DNA of 64,000 nt from Pedobacter africanus (GTDB taxonomy: Bacteria; Bacteroidota; Bacteroidia; Sphingobacteriales; Sphingobacteriaceae): positions 1,798,001-1,862,000 of the forward strand of contig NZ_FWXT01000001.1 of NCBI RefSeq assembly GCF_900176535.1. The letters run 5' to 3'. Within the stretch, counting starts at the first letter, position 1, and the number at the start of each line of letters is the position of its first letter. Position numbers and translations under genes: made by a program. Below, piece by piece: positions 7,949 through 17,054 of this stretch. Below the pieces are notes generated by a model that was not told the origin of the DNA, made no database searches, and saw only the letters and a list, made by a program, of their open reading frames with translations.

Positions 7949-9907
7949 TTACCAGCCATACGTTTGAACCAAATTTGGATTAATCCGTAAGTCGTAGTCT
8001 CTGATAGGATATAAGTAATCTCTAAATGTAACCTGGCGTACAACTTGACTATAGACGAAAGGAACATAAAATTGTTCTGTTTCTCTTGATGGAGTCCAGG
8101 ACATAGGACGGAGGCTCCAATACTGACCAGCCGTTTTCCATCGGCGTACATCCCAAAAGCGTTGTCCCTCAAACGAAAGCTCGATCAGGCGCTCTCTTTG
8201 AATAATTTTACGCATCTCATTTTTATTTGCTGGTGCGTCAGGATTAAATGCCGCTTGTTGCCACGACTGTACTACGCCATTCAATCCCGCCATAGCGCGC
8301 ACCTCGTCAATCCATTTGTAGACCTCTGCATCTGGCTGGCCCTTTGTTTCGTTCAGTGCCTCGCTGTAAAGCAAATAGAGATCTGATAAGCGCAGTAAAG
8401 GAAAGTTATAAGGATGTGCTGTATATCGCTTATTCACATCTCCCTGGCTGGCGGATGACTCGAACGGGATGATCTTTTTAGGAGTATATGCACCGTGGCC
8501 TGCTGCTGGTCCAATCTCATCAGGACGACTCTTAATGAAGGGGGCAAATGAGACGCCGCCATTGGTAGTGGTAGTGGATAGCTCAAAGAATCCTCTGTCG
8601 ATACCTAAATTGGCGTAAAAACGCGGCTCCCGAAAGAAGTGAAGAAGGACGGTTACTTCGCCGGTAGCAATATAAGATTGATGATGATCTGCCGAGGTTG
8701 CCCGTTTTAAGCTATATCTGTTATTGTAGTCATAGGTTTTATCTTCATTAATCGGAACACCGTTGTTTGAATAAAACAATTCACCCATATGCCAGGAAGC
8801 AGACATGTAGTTGATATAACTAGGCTGATCCGTACTATACAATACCGGAAAAAGACTTGCAAGCATATTTCCCAGCGGAGCAAAGGTGGAACCGCCTTTA
8901 CCATTTGCAAATTGTTCCTGCGTGGCCCAGATTACGCCTGGATTTCGGTCGATCGATTCAGTAATCGCCTTTCTGACAGTCATCAGCTGCACCAAACTGT
9001 CATTCATCGCGAATGTTTGGGCGCCACCTGCAAACTTGTTGAATTCATATAAGCGGTGCCCGGCCTCATGGGCAGCATCAATGGCCTCCTTTATGGCTAC
9101 CGCAGCTCTCTCCCATTTTTTAGGGTCAGGAGTACTGGATATTAATTGTTTCCCGCGCTTATCGACCCAACCTGCATAATCCGGATTACCATTAAATAAT
9201 GGGCTGGCTCCCCAGGCTAAGACTTTCGCCTTAATACCCCTTACAATAGTTTGGGAAATCCGGCCTTGTTCTGTCGTCGGATCTGGAAGTGCCAATGGTA
9301 AATCAACCGCCGCCTCATCCAGCAACTGCACGATATAGTTTACACATTCATCCACTGGTTCGCGATATACTTTCGTTTGCTCAGGAGTAGCCGATAAGGG
9401 CAGGTTTTCTTTCACCAACACGATGGGGCCATACAATTGCATTAAAAAGAAATGGTAATAGGCCTTCAGGAATTTCACTTCGGCGATCCATCGGGCGCGT
9501 TCCAGTTCGTCAATATCACGGGGAATATGTGCGTTTTCTAGAAAAATATTGCAGTCACGTATGGCTCTATACATTGATTTACCTCCCTGCCCCCCCGTCC
9601 AGTAATCCTGCAGCGGATTATTCGTGTTTTGAAGTCCACGTGAAATTTGGGCGGCGGGCGTATTTCCAGCCCTGTTATCGCTCCTCCAGTCAAACTCGTC
9701 CCTGCTGGTAAAATAGGCAGGGTAGTAAAACGGATCGGTCGGATCTGGCAAGTGTGAGTAACATGTTCTCAGAAACTTATCCATTACTGAGCGATTGGAG
9801 AAGGCGTGGTCCAATGTCGCTGTATCATTTGGTACCACATCCAGGTATTTGCAGCTCATAATTCCCATCAGAGAAAAGGCTACTATTATTCTCATTATAT
9901 TCTTCAT
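7949..9907 (-). CDS. RagB/SusD family nutrient-uptake outer-membrane lipoprotein
   Basis: A 652-residue protein, chosen to start at 9907 because MKNIMRI begins a lipoprotein signal with Cys19 in GIMSCKYLDV, 13 bases after the susC stop. The N-terminal tetratricopeptide-like half contains AEVKFLKAYYHFFLMQLYG and YIVQLLDEAAVDLP. The C-terminal half ends with the family signature LSFEGQRFWDVRRWKTAG and DLRINPNLVQT. SusD proteins form the lid of the SusC transporter and bind the glycan. The partner SusC is immediately upstream. Length is within the large-SusD range. Confidence 0.96.
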   Translation of the reverse strand: MKNIMRIIVAFSLMGIMSCKYLDVVPNDTATLDHAFSNRSVMDKFLRTCYSHLPDPTDPFYYPAYFTSRDEFDWRSDNRAGNTPAAQISRGLQNTNNPLQDYWTGGQGGKSMYRAIRDCNIFLENAHIPRDIDELERARWIAEVKFLKAYYHFFLMQLYGPIVLVKENLPLSATPEQTKVYREPVDECVNYIVQLLDEAAVDLPLALPDPTTEQGRISQTIVRGIKAKVLAWGASPLFNGNPDYAGWVDKRGKQLISSTPDPKKWERAAVAIKEAIDAAHEAGHRLYEFNKFAGGAQTFAMNDSLVQLMTVRKAITESIDRNPGVIWATQEQFANGKGGSTFAPLGNMLASLFPVLYSTDQPSYINYMSASWHMGELFYSNNGVPINEDKTYDYNNRYSLKRATSADHHQSYIATGEVTVLLHFFREPRFYANLGIDRGFFELSTTTTNGGVSFAPFIKSRPDEIGPAAGHGAYTPKKIIPFESSASQGDVNKRYTAHPYNFPLLRLSDLYLLYSEALNETKGQPDAEVYKWIDEVRAMAGLNGVVQSWQQAAFNPDAPANKNEMRKIIQRERLIELSFEGQRFWDVRRWKTAGQYWSLRPMSWTPSRETEQFYVPFVYSQVVRQVTFRDYLYPIRDYDLRINPNLVQTYGW

Positions 9908-9920
9908 TCTTAGATCATTA

Positions 9921-12900
9921 TTAAAATTTAACATTCAAACCTAAGTTAAACACGCGCTGAACCGGATATCCCAGGCCTAGTCCGCCCATTTCCGGATCCC
10001 ACATCTTAAACTTAGAAAGGTAAAACAAATTGGTCCCGCTGAGGTACACCCGCATCATACTCATGCGGGCCCTTTTAGTCAACCGCTCGGGTAAAGTATA
10101 GCCTATTTCCGCCTGTTTTAGTCGTATAAAGGTTCCGTTTCGCAGCCAATGCGTACTCGGCTGATTGTTATTTGAGATGGTGTACTCAGATAGGCGGGGC
10201 CAGAATGCTTCTATATTCCTGTTCGTTTCAGACCAATGATCGTCTGCGATCGTTTGCATCAGCGCTTTTTGTCCCTGGTTAAGGAAGGGAGAGATACCAG
10301 CGGGGTTTATAAAGAAGGAGGATCTAGCGGATCCTTGAATAAAGAAGTTGATGTCGAAGGCTTTATATGCTACCGAGAACGAGTTTCCGTAAATGATCTC
10401 AGGAATAGTCGGGTAACCAATGGCTACCATATCGTCCGAATTGATCTGACCGTCATTGTTGATGTCCTTATATTTAAGATCTCCTGCACCGTATTCTCCA
10501 AATAATTGTCTGGGCGAGTTGTTTACTTCTTCCTCATCAATGAACAGTCGCTCGGCAATGTAACCTATCGGCTGGTTAATCTTCTGTCCAACGCGGGTAC
10601 GCCATGGAACATCACTATAATCTGGTTCTTCCCACTTCTTAACTGTGCTGGCTGCATAAGTGAAATTGCCATTTATCATTAACGATAAACCGTTAGTGAA
10701 GTGTTTGTTGTATGTTAGCTCCACATCCAATCCTTTTCCCCGGGCCACTCCAACATTTGCCTGAGGGACTACCCGAAGACCCATCGTAGTTGGTATATCT
10801 ACCCGGGTCTGAAGAATATTACTTCGGGTTTCCTGAAAAAAGTCTGCTATAAGCGTCAGATCCTTGAACAATCCAAGCTCTAAACCAAAATTTGTCTTTT
10901 TAGCAACTTCCCAGGTTATCAGGTCGTTGGCATACCGATCAATAGAAATACCCGAACGGTAGTTTCTATTCAGACCAAACCAGTATCCGGCCCCGTTCAT
11001 ATCGATCTGAGACAGGTAGAAAAACCGATCAAACAAAGAGCCTATCTGATCGTTTCCGACCTTACCATACGTAGCACGTAATTTTAAAGTAGATATCACA
11101 TCCTGCATACCCTTCATAAACGGTTCATTGCTGATCATCCACCCAGCGCCGGCAGAAGGAAAAAATCCCCAGCGGTTCTGCTCGGCGAAACGTTCGGTAC
11201 CGTTATATCCAAAGTTTAGTTCCAGAAAGTAGCGAGAATCATATCCATAAGATAACCTGCCGGCTGAAGAGATATTCCTTCTTGCGAGAGAGGCCTGAAG
11301 GTCATCAGACACCCTCGCATCAGCTTGAAGGGTACCAGTTTCGTTCCTGATTGTACCAACCAATAAGGCATTGAGATCATGCTTTTTATTAAAGGTTTTA
11401 TTGTACTGCATGCGAAGTTCACCGTACTGGGACGCATTGACCGTCCTGCCCTGACTTTCAAAGTTCAGATACTCAGTACCGCTGTCTGGATTGAGCGGCG
11501 TTAACTGGTAAGAACCGTCTATGGTATTTGCAAGACTGTAAAAAAATGGACGATACGCGCGGTTTTGTGCATAATACGCTTTTCGCATCGCGTTGAATGT
11601 TCCTCTTACAGTTAAACCCTCCAGATTCCCGGTAAATTTATGATCCATTTCCATTTGCAGCAGCATCATAGACTCTTTCGATTCCTGGAATGAGCTCACC
11701 ACTTGCGCCCAGGGGTTGGAAAAATTCATTTCCGGATTCATACCGAAAAGGATATGCTCAGTAAATTCGTTGGCTGCGTCTGCCGGATAAAATGGGAGGA
11801 ACTTCACCGGCGATGCATTTCGCGCCGCGCGGAATACTGCCGCGCCGCCCGATACTGTGTTGCCCAACTCGTCTACCATACTGGGAATAAAAGGGCCACT
11901 CCGATCATCAAATGATCCGTATGCACGCACAACACCAGTAGTGGTTGGTGCAAACTTAATGGTCACATTCGAGCGTATCTGAAGCCGATTGATATTGATG
12001 TTATTCTCGACTAGATTTTGTTCGCTTTCTTTTAGTATTCCCTTGTCATTCTGAAAGTTGGCAGCCAGGTAATACTGTACAGACTGTCCCCCACCGGTGA
12101 GGTTCAGGTTAAGACGGCGGTTGATCGCCTTATCGTCTATTAAATAGTCATACCAGTTTACAGATGGATATCGAATCGGATCGGTGCCCAGCTCTGTTTC
12201 CCTGATTTTCGAAGAAGAATAGGGTAGATCTACGAGGGCGTTGCGTGTTCGCACCGCTTCGTTGTGAAGTTTCATGTAGGTAACAGGATCGGCCAGTTCG
12301 GCTAACTTGGTATTGTAAGAGTTGGACTGCTCAGCTCTTACGTTGATCAACAATTTGTCTACTGCCCCTACCTTTGTTGTCACGAGAATCACGCCGTTTG
12401 CTCCACGTGCGCCATACAGTGCCGCGGAACTGGCATCCTTTAGTACGGAAAAGGATGCGATGTCGTCTACGTTCAACCGGGCGAGGTCATTTGTTGCCAT
12501 TTCTACACCGTCAATCAGGATCAGCGGATCTCGTTTACCTGATGTACTAAAAGTCGTAACGCCGCGGATGTAAAATTCAGCATTATCGAGCCCTGGTTCT
12601 CCGGACCGTTGATAAGCGATCACTCCACCAACCCTTCCCGCCAAAGCAGTCGTTAGGTTACTTGACGGGTTTCTCATGGCACCAGGTCGAACTGTTGAGA
12701 TGGCACTGACCACACTTTCCTTTTTTTGTGTACCAAAAGAGGTTATGACAACCTCGTCCATAGTAGATGTTGACTCTTGCAAGGTGACACGGACTTCCTT
12801 TAAGCCTTTAACGGGCACTTCTTTTGACGCATAGCCAATAGACGTAATCTCCAGTATGGCGTCGTTGTTCGGAATCGTGATTGAAAAGTTTCCGTTCAAA

Positions 12901-13172
12901 TCCGAAACTGTAGCAATCTTTGTTCCTTTAACCTTTATACCCGCTCCGATTATTCCAGCCTCATTAGCGTCGCTGACCCGGCCGGTTATGATACGTTCCT
13001 GAAACAAAAACATGCGTTCATTAAGACCATAGGTAACGGACGCCGCTTTACCCATATCCACAGCCTTTGCACCAAGTGAAAGGGGAATAAAAGGCGGCAC
13101 AATTACTACAGCCATTGTACCTAACCACCTGATTGAGCCGATTAAACTAAATTTTGTAGTTTTTTTTCTCAT
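9921..13172 (-). CDS. SusC/RagA family TonB-linked outer-membrane transporter
   Basis: The 1083-residue transporter imports oligosaccharides through the outer membrane using TonB energy. A signal segment of about 35 residues is followed by a carboxypeptidase-regulatory-like domain (about 60-135, ITGRVSDANEAGIIGAGIKV), the TonB box region TMDEVVITSFGTQKKES, a plug (about 150-265, with VLKDASSAALYGARGANGVI) and a beta barrel ending in the aromatic-type terminus VFNLGLNVKF. No STN domain is seen, so control by an anti-sigma factor is unlikely; control by the hybrid regulator fits. It is the first gene of the four-gene operon, and a 330-base region with promoter element copy 2 precedes it. Confidence 0.97.
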   Translation of the reverse strand: MRKKTTKFSLIGSIRWLGTMAVVIVPPFIPLSLGAKAVDMGKAASVTYGLNERMFLFQERIITGRVSDANEAGIIGAGIKVKGTKIATVSDLNGNFSITIPNNDAILEITSIGYASKEVPVKGLKEVRVTLQESTSTMDEVVITSFGTQKKESVVSAISTVRPGAMRNPSSNLTTALAGRVGGVIAYQRSGEPGLDNAEFYIRGVTTFSTSGKRDPLILIDGVEMATNDLARLNVDDIASFSVLKDASSAALYGARGANGVILVTTKVGAVDKLLINVRAEQSNSYNTKLAELADPVTYMKLHNEAVRTRNALVDLPYSSSKIRETELGTDPIRYPSVNWYDYLIDDKAINRRLNLNLTGGGQSVQYYLAANFQNDKGILKESEQNLVENNININRLQIRSNVTIKFAPTTTGVVRAYGSFDDRSGPFIPSMVDELGNTVSGGAAVFRAARNASPVKFLPFYPADAANEFTEHILFGMNPEMNFSNPWAQVVSSFQESKESMMLLQMEMDHKFTGNLEGLTVRGTFNAMRKAYYAQNRAYRPFFYSLANTIDGSYQLTPLNPDSGTEYLNFESQGRTVNASQYGELRMQYNKTFNKKHDLNALLVGTIRNETGTLQADARVSDDLQASLARRNISSAGRLSYGYDSRYFLELNFGYNGTERFAEQNRWGFFPSAGAGWMISNEPFMKGMQDVISTLKLRATYGKVGNDQIGSLFDRFFYLSQIDMNGAGYWFGLNRNYRSGISIDRYANDLITWEVAKKTNFGLELGLFKDLTLIADFFQETRSNILQTRVDIPTTMGLRVVPQANVGVARGKGLDVELTYNKHFTNGLSLMINGNFTYAASTVKKWEEPDYSDVPWRTRVGQKINQPIGYIAERLFIDEEEVNNSPRQLFGEYGAGDLKYKDINNDGQINSDDMVAIGYPTIPEIIYGNSFSVAYKAFDINFFIQGSARSSFFINPAGISPFLNQGQKALMQTIADDHWSETNRNIEAFWPRLSEYTISNNNQPSTHWLRNGTFIRLKQAEIGYTLPERLTKRARMSMMRVYLSGTNLFYLSKFKMWDPEMGGLGLGYPVQRVFNLGLNVKF

Positions 13173-13602
13173 AATTAATTGTTTATATCGTTTATTACTA
13201 GGTTTTACTGTCTATTTCATGGACGGATCATGTTCCTTTCATTGCTTATTTAAAATATTTGTCAAAGAAATTATATAATGGTTACGTACCCGGTATTGAA
13301 AAATAAGATTGTATGCCGGAGAAACTGCCATGAATCCCGGGAATAAACTTCCCTCTTCTTCCTGGCTGTTAAATTTGAGTAAGACCGAGTATCGTAATTT
13401 TCATGATGGCAATTTTAGTTTGGTTTGGTTAGCTATTGGTAACGCTAATAAATGAATTAATATTTGATCCAGCTGATCAAATGTTGTGCAATTTGTATCA
13501 AAATACAGTGAATATGCCGAAATGTAATAACCATCGTTGAGGATAATAATTCTCAGGCTTTCTTCAGGAATTCCCTGCGGTATCTGTGTGCTTCGTATCC
13601 GG
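13173..13602. other. Upstream region of susC with a leader of about 230 nt
   Basis: This 430-base gene-free region holds promoter element copy 2 (13414-13503). Between it and the susC start lie about 240 bases with no conserved gene, which would form a 5' leader. A minus-strand frame of 11 codons (MKITILGLTQI, 13405-13370) starts about 9 bases after the element, at the same relative place as the short frame after copy 1. The bases from 13504 to 13602 belong to the tail side of the hexosaminidase gene and show nothing clear. Confidence 0.5.
13414..13503 (-). promoter_or_regulatory. Promoter/operator element, copy 2, upstream of susC
   Basis: This is the second copy of the element at 815-910. 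Read on the minus strand, TTTGAT occurs at 13502-13497 and 13481-13476, again exactly 21 bp apart, with the inverted partner at 13463-13468 forming TTTGATC-cagct-type dyad symmetry. The flanking TTTTAGTTTGGTTT and GAATTAAT segments are also kept. The sequence between half-sites varies slightly while the half-sites are invariant, which is what a protein-binding site predicts. It is inferred to be the activation site of the susC operon for the hybrid regulator at 1004-4990. Confidence 0.7.
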
Positions 13603-15468
13603 CTATTTACTTTGCTTATTCTGATCTATAAATATTGACCTGGAACTGACTGCCCCCATGCGGCGTCCTTCTTTAAAAGTAGCAGCCTTAATGGTTACAG
13701 GCAGCTTAACCTCAAAGGGCTTGCTGTATACCAGCGAATGTACAGTTGGCATGGAACCATCCAGACTGTAACGTATCTGAGGCTGATAGCTATTGGTTTT
13801 GAAAGATACCGTTGCTTTATTGCCCAGGCTGTCAACACTTACCGTATGCCATACATTATAGGCACTTTTGGCGTAATTGATACCCAGGTCATCGTAACGC
13901 TGGTATTGCTTTTCAATTCTGCGGCTAAAGTCAGTCCAGCTCTTTCTGGCTGGTATGGTCCAGGCCAGTTCCGCCATTGCGGCAGCACGTGGAAAGGCCA
14001 TGTATTCTACTTTTTCGGGTGAATGGATAAATTCGGCCCATACATTACCCTGTACCCCTTTTATGTATTTTGCCTCTTCGGCGGTAAGCACCGCAGGGAC
14101 CGGCTCATAGTTGTATACCTTTTCCAGTTGCAGATTGCCCCCTATCGCTTTTGGCTCCAGGTAAGGTTCGCCCTGATAATAATCCAGGTAAAGAAAATCG
14201 TAAGGGGTCATCACTACATCGTGTGCTTGCCTGGCTGCAGCAATACCACCTTCGGTACCCCTCCAGGACATAACAGCGGCATTAGGTGCCAGGCCGCCTT
14301 CCAGGATCTCATCCCATCCGATAATGCTTTTATTTTTAGTGGTCAGGAATTTTTCTATCCGCCTGATGAAATAGCTTTGCAGCTCATGCTCGTCTTTCAG
14401 GTTTTCCTTTTTCATCCTGGCCTGGCAATCCGGACAAACTTTCCAGCGGTCTTTAGGGCATTCATCACCACCAATGTGGATGAGTTTACCAGGAAATAGT
14501 GCGACAACTTCTGTAAGCACATCTTCCAGTAAATTAAAGGTCTCTTCTTTTCCGGCGCAGAAAACTTCTTTTTGTATGCCCCATCCTACCAGCATTTTAA
14601 ACGGCCCGCCAGTGCAGGAAACCTTAGGATAAGCCACCAGTGCTGCGGTAGCATGACCCGGCATTTCAATTTCAGGAACCACCGTTACGTAACGTTTTCT
14701 CGCATAGGCCACAATGTCCCTTATCTGATCCTGCGTATAAAAGCCCCCGTGAGGGGTATTGTCGATTTGGTTGTTCGCAAATTGCGTTCCATTACGCCAT
14801 GCCCCAACGGCAGTAAGCCTTGGATGTTTTTTAATTTCGATGCGCCAGCCATGGTCTTCGGTTAAATGCCAGTGAAACACATTCAACTTATGTAAAGCAA
14901 GGTAGTCGATGTATTTTTTAACAAACTCAACCGAGTAAAAATACCGGCCCACATCCAGCATCATGCCTCTCCAGCCAAAACGCGGCTTATCGGCAATTTT
15001 TACGGCCGGGATCAGCGGCGCTTTAACAAAGGCACAACTGTTACCCTTTACCGGCAAGAGCTGGTACAAGGTTTGTGCACCATAAAATACACCGTTTGCT
15101 TTTTTGCCACTGATGCGTACCGAAGTTGTATTGGCAACTAAAATATAACCTTCGTCGCCCAGGCTATCTACCGAGTTTCTGGTGGTCAGCACAATGACAT
15201 TGCTGCCTGCGGCACCAGCAGCCGGGAGTACTTTTAAAGCGTAACCAGTTAGTTTTTTTACCTGATCAGAAAATTGAAGACCAATCGACTTCAGGTCGGA
15301 ATTGTCAGCATCGTAAGTAATTTTAGTAAAGTTGTTAATTCTAAATTTGCCGGGGAGCACCTGCATATTTAGTGGTTGCGGGATCACAGAAATGCTCTGG
15401 CTGTATGCAGCATCCAGGTGGTTGAGCCCAAACAGGCACAATAGAAAAAATACGGGTTTCATCCTCAT
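13603..15468 (-). CDS. GH20 beta-N-acetylhexosaminidase, exported
   Basis: The 621-residue enzyme removes terminal beta-linked GlcNAc or GalNAc from glycans. It has a signal peptide (1-24), an N-terminal GH20b alpha/beta domain (about 25-150) and a GH20 catalytic barrel (about 155-500). The substrate-binding strand HWHLTEDHGWRIEIKKHPRL and the catalytic pair Asp335-Glu336 in HIGGDECPK are visible, the Asp orienting the acetamido group for substrate-assisted catalysis. Residues about 540-615 match the C-terminal chb_HEX domain. It lies upstream of the susC operon on the same strand but separated by the susC promoter, so it is probably a separate transcription unit of the same locus. Confidence 0.96.
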   Translation of the reverse strand: MRMKPVFFLLCLFGLNHLDAAYSQSISVIPQPLNMQVLPGKFRINNFTKITYDADNSDLKSIGLQFSDQVKKLTGYALKVLPAAGAAGSNVIVLTTRNSVDSLGDEGYILVANTTSVRISGKKANGVFYGAQTLYQLLPVKGNSCAFVKAPLIPAVKIADKPRFGWRGMMLDVGRYFYSVEFVKKYIDYLALHKLNVFHWHLTEDHGWRIEIKKHPRLTAVGAWRNGTQFANNQIDNTPHGGFYTQDQIRDIVAYARKRYVTVVPEIEMPGHATAALVAYPKVSCTGGPFKMLVGWGIQKEVFCAGKEETFNLLEDVLTEVVALFPGKLIHIGGDECPKDRWKVCPDCQARMKKENLKDEHELQSYFIRRIEKFLTTKNKSIIGWDEILEGGLAPNAAVMSWRGTEGGIAAARQAHDVVMTPYDFLYLDYYQGEPYLEPKAIGGNLQLEKVYNYEPVPAVLTAEEAKYIKGVQGNVWAEFIHSPEKVEYMAFPRAAAMAELAWTIPARKSWTDFSRRIEKQYQRYDDLGINYAKSAYNVWHTVSVDSLGNKATVSFKTNSYQPQIRYSLDGSMPTVHSLVYSKPFEVKLPVTIKAATFKEGRRMGAVSSRSIFIDQNKQSK

Positions 15469-15775
15469 TTTATATATCTGGTTTTACTTGTGTACGTTAA
15501 CGATTAAAGTTAAAAATATTCTGCTAGCTAAATATATCAAAGAATCAGATGCGGAAGGAGTGCTGTCAGCATTTTGATACCGGATGCACAAAGATTGAGA
15601 CGTTTTATCAAATTCCTGAGTAATGACCAGGCCTCAGCCAGAACCCGGCATAAAAAAACGGCATTCCCCGATCATTCCATTGCAGTGGCGGACGGGGATC
15701 CAGGAAACAAAAAGAGGTTGATCATCTCTTATCGATGATCAACCTCTTCCCCCATTTGCGTGTATTTCTATATTT
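15469..15775. other. Intergenic stretch between two minus-strand genes
   Basis: A 307-base region. Its left part would hold the promoter of the hexosaminidase, but I find no good TTTG/TAnnTTTG pair on the minus strand. Its right end holds a strong terminator (15712-15748) for the lytic transglycosylase. Nothing else is recognised. Confidence 0.4.
15712..15748 (-). terminator. Intrinsic terminator of the lytic transglycosylase gene
   Basis: A perfect 14-bp stem, AAGAGGTTGATCAT with ATGATCAACCTCTT, has a 9-base loop. On the minus strand the stem is followed by a T-rich tract (the plus-strand AACAAAAA before it). It lies 28 bases after the gene's stop codon. Confidence 0.85.
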
Positions 15776-16570
15776 TTATTCCGACTGCCTGGCCTCAGCT
15801 TTTTCAGCGTTATAAGCCAGTAAAGCCCTCGGCGCTCTGTAGCCATAGCGCACAGGATCCTCCATGATCTCTTTCATGGAAATCAATTTGTAAACATAAC
15901 CACCTGTTTCGCGGTTCAGTTTCATCTTGAAATAATTGTCCTGATGTTGTCTGTTGATCTGGCGCTTCATGTGGCTGTCGCCGACATTATAGGCTGCTGC
16001 TACCAGAGTCCAGCTGTCAAAGATCCCATAAAGTTCTTTGATGTATTTTGCCGCTGCGACCGTAGACTTACGCAAGTTTTTGCGTTCGTCCACTTTCGAG
16101 TTCACTTTTAAGCCATACATACGGGCCGTTCCGGGCATAAACTGCCAAAAACCCGCAGCGCCTTTAGGCGATGTGCCTCCATCCAGTCCTGATTCTACCA
16201 AAGGAACATATTTAAAATCCTCCGGAATGCCGTAAGCGGCAAGGATAGGTTCTATGATCGGAAACCATTCTGCTGCTTTTCTATGCAGGCTGTTGGTTTG
16301 CAGATTACTGAAGTAATGTGCAGCAAGGGTCTTTTTCATTTTACGTTCCACCTTGGTATCTCCAAGAGGCAACGACTCTTCTGCAAAATTTAACTGAGCC
16401 ATAAGAGATAATGGCTTCCTGATTTTTGTTGTTACTGTATCTTTTTTTGTTGTACTTTTCTCGTCTTTTGAATTACTTTTCGCTGCTTGGGGCATGTTGT
16501 AAGCAAACACTTTTGCCATAACCAGTAATGCTATAATTACCGTACATGTTATTATGTGTTTCTTTATCAT
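15776..16570 (-). CDS. Lytic transglycosylase, SLT/GH23 family
   Basis: A 264-residue periplasmic enzyme that cleaves the glycan strand of peptidoglycan. I choose the start at 16570 (MIKKHIITC) because it opens a signal peptide and is preceded by AAGGAGG at ideal distance, a rare strong Shine-Dalgarno in this genome. The SLT domain spans about 85-245. The catalytic Glu sits in YVPLVESGLDGG, followed by SPKGAAGFWQFMPGTARMYG and VAAAYNVGD, all hallmarks of the MltD/Slt group. No LysM repeats are present, so it is a short form. It is a single-gene unit with its own terminator, and a candidate -7 box (TATGTTTG, plus-strand 16609-16616) lies upstream. Confidence 0.93.
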   Translation of the reverse strand: MIKKHIITCTVIIALLVMAKVFAYNMPQAAKSNSKDEKSTTKKDTVTTKIRKPLSLMAQLNFAEESLPLGDTKVERKMKKTLAAHYFSNLQTNSLHRKAAEWFPIIEPILAAYGIPEDFKYVPLVESGLDGGTSPKGAAGFWQFMPGTARMYGLKVNSKVDERKNLRKSTVAAAKYIKELYGIFDSWTLVAAAYNVGDSHMKRQINRQHQDNYFKMKLNRETGGYVYKLISMKEIMEDPVRYGYRAPRALLAYNAEKAEARQSE

Positions 16571-17054
16571 CTTCCTCCTTTTTTTGGTTAACAATTTTAA
16601 AACGCCTGCAAACATACGACATATTTAGTTAATTATCAACTAATTACAAATTTAACCCTCAAAATCTGCGTTTAAATATGATTAGGCGGCGATTTTTATT
16701 TATCTTCAGCCAGCGAAATTGGGAGTCTTATGCAAAGTCCATTTTGGCCTCAAAACATCCCTTTTAAATCCTGAATTTCTTCCGGTATTTGTTTGATTTT
16801 CGTTCGGAATGCGACCCAGATTGGTTAATCCTTGGTTAGGCATTGGTTAGGGGTTGGGTAGGCCTTGGCATACCCTAAAGCTTACCCAACCCCTAACTAA
16901 CGCCTGCTTAATCCATGTGCAAACTCTGGTGCATCCCGAACGCGTACCAACTGAACACAAACACCACAGCCAACGGACCCAAGCCAAAAATTGCAAATCA
17001 GCCCAATTTTACCTAAATTTGTCGCCGCATAAATTATGCGGTTAAAAGCGTATC
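16571..17054. other. Divergent intergenic region with a palindromic repeat element
   Basis: A 484-base stretch between the divergent transglycosylase and pseudouridine synthase genes. On the minus strand TATGTTTG (16609-16616), with GTTG 21 bases upstream (16638-16641), is a plausible promoter for the transglycosylase. The centre (16820-16925) is occupied by TTGGTTAGG-like tandem units and a long hairpin listed separately. No coding sequence is recognised. Confidence 0.5.
16819..16897. repeat. TTGGTTAGG tandem units and an 18-bp hairpin (REP-like)
   Basis: Degenerate units TTGGTTAATCC, TTGGTTAGGC, TTGGTTAGG and GGTTGGGTAGG follow one another from 16820. The last ones form the left arm (16846-16863) of a hairpin whose right arm is 16880-16897, paired over 18 bp with one G-T wobble and a 16-base loop. 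No T-run follows and no gene ends here, so it is not a normal terminator. It could be a REP-like element or a regulatory RNA structure. Confidence 0.6.

Noticed and set aside
14023..14499. A 158-codon plus-strand frame opposite the hexosaminidase
   Set aside because: It is antisense to the catalytic GH20 region, which has clear family motifs; no independent coding evidence.
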